Assembly (NCBI RefSeq): GCF_041381155.1
Contig: NC_091134.1
Coordinates: forward strand, 35,159,540 to 35,223,539
Direction of reading: 5' to 3'
Origin: Argopecten irradians
Taxonomy: Eukaryota > Mollusca > Bivalvia > Pectinida > Pectinidae
Length of the DNA: 64,000 nucleotides
The position numbers were made by a program, and so were the translations under genes. Below, piece by piece: positions 1-13,200 of this stretch (the first letter of the stretch is position 1; each line of letters starts with the position of its first letter). The notes beneath the pieces were generated by a model. It did no database searches, was not told the origin of the DNA, and saw only the letters and a list, made by a program, of their open reading frames with translations.

Positions 1-1271
1 AGAAACGTACGAATATATCTCCCAGACAGGTGTTGGTCGGGTCCCAGTCAGCCAGGCGATTCTTTAAATCCTCTACCATCTCACTGTAATCATAATATCC
101 ATTATTAGTCCCACAGCAACAATAGAAACACAAGAAGCAGGTATTTTACGAGTAAAACTTCAGTAAACCCATTATAATCTGGACATCGATAGTCTGGAAA
201 ACTCACAATTTGAACAGATTTGAACTATAAATGTATAGAATCATTCAGAAGGGAAAATATTTGCAATCCAGATGGTTTGGGTTTGAGAAACAAGTGTTTG
301 GGTTATTGAGGGTCAACTGCAGATTAATTTAATCAAATGAGACAACACTAGTACTAAGAGTACATATACAAAATAGGAGATTTTATATGTTATTTAACTA
401 ATATTTGTTGCATATCATTACATAAACATATCAAATACACTATATCTAAAAAGTAAATATAAGCATCTTTATTTCAATGTTATACTTATTGTAAAGAACA
501 ATATATTCCAATGAACAAAATTATTCACTAATTATTTACTGTAATTAACGTGATTTAAAACAGAGATAGACGTATATAATTGCACATTACATATGCAAGT
601 ATTGCCTTATGTAACACATGAAAACTCCAGCATTACCTGCTCACATCCAGTATATACATAAGGTCTGTAAACATGATTTGCACATTCTGGAAACTGGCAA
701 TGGCTCTGGAATAAAAAAGAAACTATAATCTCAATTTACAAAGAAATTTTCTATTACAGTATAACTTGTTAAAATGGATGTCATCTGGATTATCACCTTT
801 GGTCGGTATAGACAGGTTTCCATATTATACAGGTTTTAATGCAATACAGCTAGAATAGACAGTGATACGGATCGGACAGGGGCCAGTTTTGACAGGTTAA
901 ACTGTATATCATCTACACAAACACTTTTGTTTCAGTTGCACAAGCTTTGATAAACTAGCTCTTATAAATCCAGATTTTCAAAATTCAGAAAACAATGATC
1001 TGCAACTACAGAGAGAACTTTGAAAAATACTGGGACTTTGTTTATCATTAATCTAATAGATCATATCTTGTTTTTAAATCTTCCTGTATATTACCTGTCA
1101 GCACTGAGGGCTCCCTGTATATTACCTGTCAGCACTGAGGGCGGCCTTTAGAGGTTTAACATAAGTATCCTTGATTCCCTTCAGTATCCTGTTGTACTCC
1201 ACTTCACTAGACAGTATCTCCATGGCAACAGGTGTTCTCTTCTCAGGGTGGTCACTGAACTTTTTAGGTGT
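1..1271 (-). CDS. ECT2L: ECT2L exons encoding the start of the RhoGEF (DH) domain
   Basis: Exons 1271-1126, 705-637 and 83-1 read through phases 0, 2 and 2. The first contains VAMEILSSEVEYNRILKGI, the typical opening helix of a DH domain. The second contains a helix ending MFTDLMYILDVS. The third contains RLADWDPTNTCLGDIF, the conserved block seen in ECT2-type and other RhoGEF domains. DH domains bind Rho-family GTPases and drive GDP release. The remaining helices and any PH domain lie outside the window. Confidence 0.85.
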
Positions 1272-4200
1272 CTTAAAAATTAAGGACAAGGAAAATCATT
1301 TTAAAATGTTGCTTCATAGTTGATAATCATTTCATTTCAAATTTGATTACCAATGTCTTTTCATATAAAGCTAAAACCACACGAGTTGTATCTACCATGT
1401 CAAAAATAAACACCAGGTGCAAGTGTCTATATACTAGAGTTGTCTGTCATCACACAGAAGGACTCTATATCAGTATACACTCCTTTCTCACAATTTAAAA
1501 ATACAAATTATAAGCAGGCAAAATAAAGCAAATTAAAACTCCTCTCTCACAATTTAAAAATACAAATTATAAGCAGGCAAAATAAAGCAAATTAAAACTC
1601 CTCTCTCACAATTTAAAAATACAAATTATAAGCAGGCAAAATAAAGCAAATTAAAACAAAAACCTATTCTAGGTTTTAACTATTTCATTAACAAAGTGTT
1701 CAAAAACATTTTCTTTTTTTTTTTTGGCAAAACCAAATTTGATATTTTCCGTACCATACACCTACCAGATGCTCATGTTTCCCAGTCAAGGTCATTGTAC
1801 CAAATGTGACCTTGAAGTCCTTCATTTGTTTGGTCATCTGTCCTTTCTTTGTTTCCTGTTCTCTTCTTCTTTCTCTCTTCTTCTGTCTTTGTTGTTCTTT
1901 CTCACTCTGTTCATTTTGTGCTTTTTCTCTCATTTCTCGTGGTGAGATCTCTGCTATAAGCCATATACATATATATAAAATATATTTCTCATAAACTGAC
2001 ACTTTTCATATCAAACAAACAAAAATAAGACATTGTTGATTGAACTTATTAGCATTTGACTCCACCATGTACCAATATCAAGTCATTTTTAAGAACATTT
2101 TCTAAATTGGAAACATTCAGACAGATGCCATAACATTGTATTTAACATAAATGGCCTTCTGGCAGTAAACTGTACTTGACCCACTTTGTTTTGGGATCTT
2201 GAAACCTTTGTATAGATTTGAGTGAAACCAAAACTATTACAAGTATTAGATACCATGTACGTCTGTGCCTACCTTCCTTTACTGCTTCCTCCTCCCCAAC
2301 CTCGTCTTCCTCTCCGAACGCCTCTGCCTCCTTCTGACGTCCATTAATCTGTTCTACCTCACTGTCTTCCTGGGACATGTCATCGTCACCAGCCGATGAG
2401 TCGACAGACTCATAACGGTCCACGGGAGCTCTCTTCATCGTCTTAGACTGAATCAAAAGTATATGAGTTATGTTGTATTTCTCTAGCTAATGTTAATGAA
2501 TTTTACAGAGTTTTACAGATTAACTCATTCACCCCTAACAACACGTTTAGACTCTCCTAAATTAAGGGCAGAGATAGACCATTATGAAATTCCAGGGGTT
2601 GATGAGTTAAAATCTGCTTTTACAGATCATTCAAACACAATTTGATTATTACATAACCAAATCTGTCAGCTAAAATTTCCTGACAAGATTTACTAAATAT
2701 GTTTCAAATGGCTAAAATATTTATCATATTTTTACCTTTTCTAGACTACTGGTGAATGATAGATCATCTACTCCTGCTTGCTGTAGCAAAAATTTCCCAA
2801 GGAATTCAAGAGGGTTCACCTGGAGAAAATCAATAGATATAAAATTAGGTTGGGTATATTCTACTATAGACATAAAATGTTGAAATGTGCACATATGTAA
2901 ATAATATATAGCAAAACTCAATGCTGGCAGGAAAACAGATAAACATTGATTTATCAGAGTATTAGAGTTAAAAGGATTAATGGACATATCTGAAATATTT
3001 GGTTGAGATCAAGTAAAACACCTTGAATTCATCAGTGTCTTTGAATGACATGAGCTATTCATTTCTTATTTTTTTGTTGTGTTTTTTTTTTTCTTTTTCT
3101 TTTTTTTTTTTTTTTGCTTGTGAAAATGAAACTTGGAAAATATTTTTTGAGCAATATATAACTTACATTATCCTCATTGCCAAGACTACGGAGACCCTCC
3201 GTAAGGACGCCAGCTATTTTGTTTGTTCCCTGGATTTCTGTCTGCCCAAGTACATCAAATACAACCTGGCCTACAACAGAGAAAATCATACCTTTCAGTG
3301 GCTGCAAGCATCTTTCCGTTCTAATATTTCTTGATAGGATTTTCTTTCAAATGAAGGAGACAAAATGGGACCCTGTATCAATTCCCTTCTGTCTCAAGTT
3401 AGATTTCTTATCATATGAAATCAATATCTCTAAACAAAACTAGGCTCTGATTTCTTGAAACAAAAGTGTAGACTGAAGTTTTTCTCCTTACGTAACTAAT
3501 GTCAAAATTTTGTTTTGAGAAATCAGTATCTGGAGTTTGGTGGTAGGATAATATACTGGAACAAATCTACATATAACTTTACATTTAAGATACATGATGG
3601 CACATGGCATCAATCAAGTGTTTGTCTCTACCATCTAATTACCTGTTAATTGAGATACAATATCCTTGTGTGTCTTCTCAAAGTAAGGAGAAAGCAACTT
3701 CTTACAGGTGGTCAGCGCTTCCTTGGCCTGGTCAGCAGTGTTTGTCCACACGTCCAGTTTGGACGTACAGAAGTACATGGACGGGGTTGGACCTTCCTTA
3801 TACGGTAACAGCCAATCACTGTTAACTGATAAAGAAGACAATTCATGAAATGTGGAGACTTCTTAATAAATCATCAGAGAACACAGATTAGTGTGAACTG
3901 TATCCATAGGTTTGAAGTTATATTTCATGTAATTTTAACTCTAACAAGCTTTTATAAAGAACACAATGTGTGAAATGAATTCGTATCTAAGATAGTTCTG
4001 ATCGCAATAGAGCTGACTTACCATGGTTGTAGTAGCCAACAATTCAAGAAGCCAATAATCGCAGTATGATGAGATAACTGCCTGACTTACCATGGTTATA
4101 GTAGCCATTAATCCAAGTAAGGGGAGATAACTGTCTGATTTACCATGGTTGTAGAAGCCAATAATCCCAGTATGATGAGATAATTGCTTGACTTACCATG

Positions 4201-7200
4201 GTTATAGTAGCCAATAATCCAAGTAAGGGGAGGTAACTGTCTGATTTACTATGGTTGTAGCAGCCAATAATCCCAGTAAGGGGAGATAACTGTCTGATTT
4301 ACTATGGTTGTAGAAGCCAATAATCCCAGTAAGGGGAGATAACTGTCTGATTTACCATGGTTGTAGAAGCCAATAATCCCAGTAAGGGCAGATAACTGTC
4401 TGACTAACCATGGTTGTAGAAGCCAATAATCCCAGTAAATGAAGATAAATGTCTGACTTACCATGGTTGTAGTAGCCAATAATCCCAGTAGGGGAAGATA
4501 ACTGCATTCCTGTCATCACACTCAACTGTATCAGCATCTCAAGACCAGGCTCTGTAGCAAACAACAGCACACACAATGTAAGGAATATCCTCATGTACTT
4601 GGAGTCTAATTAAAGTCAGAGTGTGCATAATATTATGTTATATGAAGGAGTTCATTTGGTTGCAAAGTTATTCTGTTAGGTATACTGTTTGAATTTTAAG
4701 ACGCAAAATCTGCTCAAGTTCTTTTTACATGTGCCATTTTTTATTTACTCTGCATTAAGGAAGGAAATTTGTACCTGAAGCTGCAAGAGGAACAAACACA
4801 TCAAGTTGTCCCCCTTGATTTGGTGGTATAATGCGGTCAGCCACTGTCTCAAAGAACTGTGAGACATATGATACGTCTAGCGTATCCAAGGTGACGGTAC
4901 AGTTCTGGACCAATCGTAACTCTCCAGGCTCCTGACTATGGCAGAATATACCAATACTCCTGGGAAAAAACAGTCAATTTGTTAGAGACTTTTTAATTTA
5001 CATTAAAACTACAACAAAGGTTATTAAAATATCATAGATAGAGTTACAAAGAAGTCCACAAATGTGACCCTGAGAAATATATTCTTTCTTGATACTTTGA
5101 TATTACTGTAATGTATTAATCATGGAATTGCAGTTAGAATGGTAAGCTCTGGAGAATACAAATCAATGACTTAAACTAACTCACTGTGCTTGTCTCCCCT
5201 GAAGTGCCTTTTCTAGTTTTAAGAGGAGCGTTTCTGTGGTTGTACCTTCATATTCGTATACGACAGGAATGACTCCGAACAGAACAGCATCAGCCAGTAA
5301 CTAAGAAGGAAATGAGAAAATACTGATGTAGAGAAAACAAGCATGCAAATAAAGAGATACATATCCTGTACAATAGCTTTATGACTTTGACTTCCTGATG
5401 ATTGAAATGATATTTCATAATACATTTGCCTTAAAGCTGACAATGCAAGTTAAAATTATTAAAATGATTTTTTTTTCAAATAAGTATACTCGTTTTTTCA
5501 AGAATCGTTTATTAGACATTCCCCAGTTGAGGACAGCCATTTTTGTTTTACATTCCAACGACTCGCCGACCCTTATATAAAGCGCGTGAATCGACACACG
5601 CGCGCTCATTCATGTACCTATACACCTAGCAGTCCACAGGTTATATAACTACAAATAGGTAAACAAAACCCTCACCTGTAAAACTATATGGGACTTTTTT
5701 TAGCATGAAAACATGTCAACTCCTCTAAGTTGTCATTCAGATACTTCTCAAAATAAAATTCCAACGCAAGTGAATAGAAATCCGAACAATAATCCGTTCA
5801 CATATCTCCACGTATATCATCGTACCCGATGCACTCAACTGACCATATACACGTGACTACGTACCTCACCCGAACGAGCGATAACTATCAAGGACACACA
5901 CGTGTCGTTGTACATGTACGTGTAAAACTTAGTGTATATTGAAGTTTTTTTAATGTTCGTATTGGACATATGTTGGGATATAGCTAACAACACATTCATC
6001 TATTACTTCAATGAAATATTGTCAGGTGAGTGCAGTGTTTATTTTCAATTTGACATTGTTATTTGCAATATCGGGCCATGTGTATCTGAGACAAGACATG
6101 TTTGGAATGATACACGTGTGTCAAGTGTCCCGTGCTTTATATAGGGGGTTGGCCAGTGAAGGTTACTAAGCAGAGCAAAAGAAAAATGGCTGCCACTTCC
6201 TTAGATACCACACTGTCATAACTAGGGGATGTCTCAGAAAAAAATTTTGAAAAAAAAATATTTCGTTAATATATATATTTTTTTAATTTCAACTGATTGT
6301 TTTTAACTTGCATTGTCAGCTTTAAAGTTGGTTTCAATACTACAGATTTCATAATATCATTGTACTTACAAGTATATCAAAGAAACAGTTTTAACATACA
6401 ACCATTAAGATACTGGTAAGTAAAATATGATGCAATGACAGGTTGTGACAGACAAGTAGCAGTGGCCAAGTGGTAACCAAATATTCTACCACTAGCCCTC
6501 TACAGGTAGTGCTGCAATTAAAAGTTTCTGACTGGCGGTTGTTGCATTTTTTCTGGGTACCCTAGCCTTACTTTATTTTGTAAACATGACATATCCTCAA
6601 ATGACTGGCAGTAAATAGGATACCAGCAACTCTTTCTTCCTTTAAGACCAAACCTGGTAGGTTGGTGAGTGACCATTGGCGATTCAAGGAATAAATCACA
6701 AACAAAATAATAAATTAATCTTTAAGGTCCGTAAGCTGTGGAATAGTGTTGGGAATCGGTTGCAATTTCATGATCGATCATCAGTTTTGTGTAACTAATC
6801 GATGATCGATTAAAATCGATTATATTTGTCTTTGGTCACACTGAAGACTGTGTACATTTTCCAGGAAATCATACAAACTTTCTTCTACACATGCTGCCCC
6901 ATGTTCTCTGGTGGTTTAATTATGTTTTCTCAAATATAAGCATACTCCTCTGAACAATTATATTTCTGCGTATGCGTATGTGCTCTTCAGTTTATTTAGA
7001 CGATTCATATTTGAAATGAGCGACAACACAGACAAGCGATTGATTACGACAAGTGTTCTATGACATGTCTTGCATGTTTTACTGATTGGCTAATTACACA
7101 CTTTCGTTTATCATGATGTTGGACAATCCCGATGAAACTCGATTACACATTTCTTACTCGATTAATTGGTCAAACACCCCAAACCAATGATACTCGACGA

Positions 7201-10200
7201 TCCCGATCAATCAGAACACCACTGGTGTGGAAAAGAAACATAATTTATAAATCACTACATGAAGACTTACATCAGCAGCAGGAACCCTTGAGGAGATGAA
7301 GACTACTCGGGGCTTCTCAACCTTCAGTTGACCTCTGGGGTCAGACTCAGCCTGGTTGATGTTGTAGGGATATACGCCTTTGGTCATATCGGGCCTGTGG
7401 GTGACACAAACAGTACTTATAGCTTCAGAAACAGTTATTTTATCTCACTCACCCATGCAATTTCATAATAGACTACTCTAGTCCTTCAGGGGTGAATGAG
7501 TCAAAATATGTACCTAAAATTTAAAGTAAGACAAAGGAGGAGTGAGGCCAGACAAGGGGAACTTACTTTTGTATCTGTGTCCTGTGAAAATTGGGACCAG
7601 ACACTTGGGGTACTTACGTCTGTATCTGTGTCCTGTGAGGATTGGGACCAGACAATTGGGGTACTTGCGTCTGTATCTGTGTCCTGTGAGGATTGGGACC
7701 AGACAAGGGTACATACTTTTTGCACGTGTGTCCTATGAGGAGTGAGGCCAGACAAGGGGTACTTACTTTTGTACTTGTGTCCTATGAGGAGTGAGGCCAG
7801 ACTAGAGGTACTTACTTTTGTACTCTTGTCCAGTGGAGAGTAGGGCCAGACAAGGGGTACTTACTTTTGTACTCGTATCCAGTGAAGAGTGGAGCCAGAC
7901 AGGGGGTACTTACTTTTGTACTCGGTTCAGTGAAGAGTGGGGCCAGACAAGGGGTACTTACTTTTGTGATCGTGTCCAGTGGAAAGTGGGGCCAGACAAG
8001 GGGTACTTACTTTTGTACTCGTGTCAAGTGGAGAGTGGGGCCAGACAAGGGGTACTTACTTTTGTATTCATGTCCAGTGGAGAGTGGGGCCAGACAAGGG
8101 GTACTTACTTTTGTGCTCGTGTCCAGTGGAAAGTGGGGCCAGACAAGGGATACTTACTTTTATATTTGTACCTTTTGAAGATTGGGGCCAGACAAGGGGT
8201 ACTTACTTTAATACTTGTGTCCTTTGAGGAGTGAGGCCAGACAAGGGGTACTTATTTTTGTACTTGTGTCCTGTGAGGAGTGGGGCCAGACAAGGGGAAC
8301 TTACTTTTGTACTCGTGTCCTATGAGGTGTGGGACCAGACAAGGGGAACTTACTTTTGTATTTGTGTCCTGTGAGGAGTGGGGCCAGACAAGGGGAACTT
8401 ACTTTTGCATTTGTGTCCTGTGAGGAGTGGGGCCAGACAAGGGGAACTTATTTTTGTATTTGTGTCCTGTGAGGAGTGGGGCCAGACAAGGGGTACTTAC
8501 TTTTGTACTCTTGTCTTATGAGGAGAGGGGCCAGACAAGGGGAACTTACTTTTGTATTTGTTTCCTGTGAGGAGTGGGGCCAGACAAGGGGAACTTACTT
8601 TTGTATTTGTGTCCTGTGAGAAGTGGGGCCAGACAAGGGGAACTTACTTTTGTACTCGTGTCCTATGAGGAGGGTACCATTCTGTATCCACAAGCTGTTT
8701 TACACGATGTTCTTCCATATTAACTAAATCCATTGTGTCCCTCAGTGACTTCCTCTGTGACAAGCGCTTCAGGTCGTAGTCTTCGCCGGACTAGTAAACA
8801 GAGTAGAGTGATCATTTAAAAACATATTATAGCTCTATAATTTAGCATATCTACACTGCTCCATGGAAGAAAACTTTCACAACTTCATCTTAAATATTAC
8901 CCATAACCATCAGTGGTTTTTTTCATTACCTCATTCATCCCTAAATTGTTTTTTTTTGGGTTTTTTTTGTTTTTTTTTTGGTTTTGTTTGATGGATATTT
9001 TTTTTTTCATCCCTAAAATTTCAAAATGGACTAATCTAGTATTTAACTAGACAAATCTAAATGTGTCTTAAGGGGTAAATGGTGACATATTCCTGTTAAC
9101 TTAGACAGGTTAAATGTAAAACAACATATGTAGTCTTTTTTGTGATCAAATCACTACATCAACTAAAGATTCTATAGAGGGATCAAGAAATACAATACCA
9201 AAACATTGAGTGATTTACTAAAGTCTGTGTCTTTTCAAGTTGATCTCTGGTATTTATTACAGGGAATAAGAATTAGCCATGCACTGAAGATAGCTTGCGA
9301 AATTAATATGAACAAAAAATTTCAAGATATAAAATTTGAGAAAAACAAAAATTAAAAAATAAAATTTTAATGATATTGATAAATTAGGATCAATATAACA
9401 TGCTCGAGTTACATTAATAGAACAAAATTCTGGTTGTTTAAGTTGTTATGAGCTTATCATATATTGTACAATGTACCATACATAAAGTAGTATTGCAATT
9501 CAAATATATAAATTGCCAAAACTTTATGAATCTAATTGATTGAAATTTTATTACATAAAACACTTTACAAAAGTTACAATCCAAGTTATCCCCATATTTC
9601 ATCAATGAACATTACATACAGTTTTTTTTTACACATGATCTGTTTTCCCTTCCCCCTACCCTCCATCCTCAACTTCAACTAAAAATGGGATTAAAAGACT
9701 ATTATAGAAAAAAAAATCAAACACCTAACTCTATAAATTGTGTAATATTTTTATTTTATTATGTAAGCAGCTTTTCAACCATTTTTTGTATACGATTTAG
9801 GTTCCCAACCCCTAATCCCACAACTCCCATAAAAAATTATGTAAAACAATAAATTGATATGGAGAACCAATGATTTGATATTGTTATTGATGTACTAATC
9901 TTACTTTAGATCAAACAAGTGTGTAATATTAAACTGAGTTATTATAGTTAAAGTTAAAATGAACATATATATATTAAGGGTGGTCACTTAGAACTAAGGA
10001 AGATAACTTGGATCACTACATTAGCAGACATTAGATAGTCTAACAATGACATGCTGTTGGGTCTCTGGTGAATAACTTACTTGACCATCTAGTTTTGTGA
10101 CATCTGACAATGTCACATTATTATCCTGAAAAAAATCGGCATCAGATATTCATTATTTCTAAAATTCTAAATTATTTGACCCACTTCAAAACAAGTTTAC

Positions 10201-13200
10201 GAAGATTTACATTTACAGATTTAAAAATTGTCCGGAAATTCTTATCAGAATCAATGAGGTAAATGTTAATTCTTAGAGATAAACTTTTGCGAATTTACTT
10301 GGATCGTAAAATTTGCGAAAGTATTTGGCACGCAAAAGGAAATTGGTTTACTGTACAAAGAAATTCATTTTTGTTTATATTTTCACACTGATAAGAAATT
10401 CAGAAAATTTCTTTTCGATCTTTCAAAGAAATGACTCCAACATAACTTTTCAAATATTGAAAAAAGTCAACATACTGTAAGAGTCCTGTGGCCATCCTTT
10501 CTCTTGTATGAATCAAGTCCTAGCTCAAAGTCCTGGGACTTGCTCAGTGCTTGTTCATGGTGTTTCTTTGGGATTCCCCACTTGTTATGGAGGATAAGGG
10601 CTGACTTGGGGATGTTTGGGTCGTTGGGATTGAAACCGTGAAGGAATGCATGGAAGGATTTATCTAAGTCTTTGGGTTTCTTTGACACACCAACCCAAGG
10701 TGGTCGGACATCCATGTTACGTCCTGGTAATGACAAACAAGAAAAGTTAGGGCTGTAATTAGGTGAAGGGCAATGAGCTTTTAATTTGTTGAATAGCAAT
10801 TCAAGTTCAGTAATATTTTATTTTCTATGGTTAGATATGAAACTACAGGTAAAATGAAAATTTACATCATGGAATAACTTGATGAATATCACCGGTATGT
10901 GGATTCAGGTTTACCACAAGGAACTCTCAACATGCCACTCAGGTAAACCACACCTATTCTCATGGCTGTGGCAAAATTTCAGTAACGTACTTGATACAAT
11001 GCCTACTGACCATGACCTTTGGAAGTTACATGACCTTAACTTTAATATTTGACCCTCAAAGGTTTTAACTTTTAATCTTAGCCATTTTACAAGTTTTATG
11101 GAAGGACAAACAATTTAAGTGATCAATTGGGTAATGGCTCAAGTTTCTATAGATCTTATAAAGCCATGTCGTTATGGAATCCTATTAATCAGTATTGGTT
11201 TAAAAGGAGATTTTTAAATTAGTAGGAATATAAGTTTACTTACGACTGGAGGTGGGTGAGAGACGGCCAGATTTCGTTGGTGATTTTGACCTCTTTGTAG
11301 ACACACAGGGAGTTTGATGTACGCCCATACCACCACTGGAGTTCTGTAAATAAAGCAATATGTTCACCATCAAGATTTCTACATGTTATACTCATGAAAT
11401 ATTTCCAGAAACATTCTGAAGATTAATAATTTCATTCAAAGTCAGTATAAGCATTTTTATGTCCTGCTTAATGATGGTTTTACAAACAATTTCATAGTTA
11501 GAGATTTTATACAAGGATTTTAATTATTATCAAAAGTGTCTTTTAAAAAAAAAATCATAATAATTTCATTAATACTTGGGGTCATTGCATATTCATAATA
11601 CTAATATGAATGAAAACCATGCTGATCTAGCAAACATTTTGTGTATGTGACGATACAATGGGTTTGTATATATATAGGGAATGAAGAGAAATATCAACAA
11701 TCTTACCACATCATTAGCCGGGATATAGCCTTGTGAGTGAGCACACATCACGTAATGTTGTTTCCAAGCTCCATACTCATTTTTTGGAGGTCTATAAGGT
11801 AGCATCCAGCCATACTTCAAACATTTCGGCATCCATATTTCGTCCTACAAAAATCAGTCATTTCTTTATAAAATTCCCATGAGGTAACTTTCATTTTTCT
11901 GTTTCTCTTTCATAAAATCTTAGCTTCCTTATATCGCAACAGTTACAAGAATGCATCAAAAATGAGTACAGACAGCATACTTTATTATAATTATCTCCAT
12001 GCTGTTTTAACTCATTCACTCCGAAAGACACATTTAGGCTCTTGCAGATCAAAGACTGGACCATTCCATTATGATATTTCAGGGAAGAATGAGTTAAAGT
12101 TCAGTAAATTACCTGTGCTGTTAGAAACTTCCAATGCCAGCTTGCCTGTCCTGCTCTGCACAGACTCTGGGGCTCAAGGAAAGAGAAGATGTAGACACTG
12201 AGGAAGCGCGGCAGTACTGTGGTGAAGTCGAGATGTTGAAGGGGAACTCGCTCTTGGAACCACTGCTGTACAAACTTGTACTGGTTACGTCGACACTGCT
12301 GGAACACTACGTCAAAAAACCTCTTCCTCTGGGAGTCCGACCACAGATCAAACTAGATCAAATAAAAATTTAAAGATGCTCAACCGCCGACAAATGGTAT
12401 TTTTTCCACTATCAAAAACAGGACCAGACGATTTAGTATTTTTCCTTCAGTTACAAAAGTTACTTACTTTACACCATTACCACCATTGAAAAGTTTGAGC
12501 TTCTAATTTTACTTCAAGTTAAAAACAAAAAATAATTAATTGCATCCCGAAAAAAATCTGTCTCACTATATCCTATATGGAATGAAATATTGATTGCACA
12601 TGCACCATAGGCAAAACATATTATTTTATGTTATTTTTATGTTAATTAGACATATATATACACAATTAAACACCAATTATTGTTCAAATGATGAATATCA
12701 TTTATTCTCTGTCGACGGTGGAGCATCTTTAAACATTGTAATATATCTGATATGTTAGAGAATGAAAAACAGGATTTATCTCCCCTTAAGCAGTTAAAAC
12801 GTGAAGGACCATATTACATTACCTTGGCATTCACATTTAAGCTAAAGCTTAAAAATATTTGGCCTCATTTACAAGTAACTCATGAATATTATAAGTGTTC
12901 ATCATCATTATACACAGATCAAACTAGATCAAATTACAAGAGATCCCAGAGGGATCTTGGCGCCCACCAAAGATTGATCTATGTCTGACAAATGAAAGAG
13001 GGATCTTTTCTCTGCTTTTCAAACTTACAATTCTTTTTTCTGCTTTTCAAACTTTAAACTATCAAAATCCAAGATGGTGGTCGCAAAATGCAATAGGCAG
13101 AACTAGGGTCCTAGAGGAACATACATATGATATTTGAGAACAATCCCTTCAATACTTTCTGAGAAATAGCGGTAACAAACTTTAACTATCAAAATCCAAG

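Noticed and set aside
4249..4594. Minus-strand ORFs of 76-80 codons in the 53-bp array
   Set aside because: They run through the real exon into intron copies; the frame changes every unit and stops before any in-frame donor.
7496..8234. Long repetitive ORFs on both strands across the 49-bp array
   Set aside because: They arise from a stop-poor tandem repeat whose period is not a multiple of three; the array is intron of the minus-strand gene.
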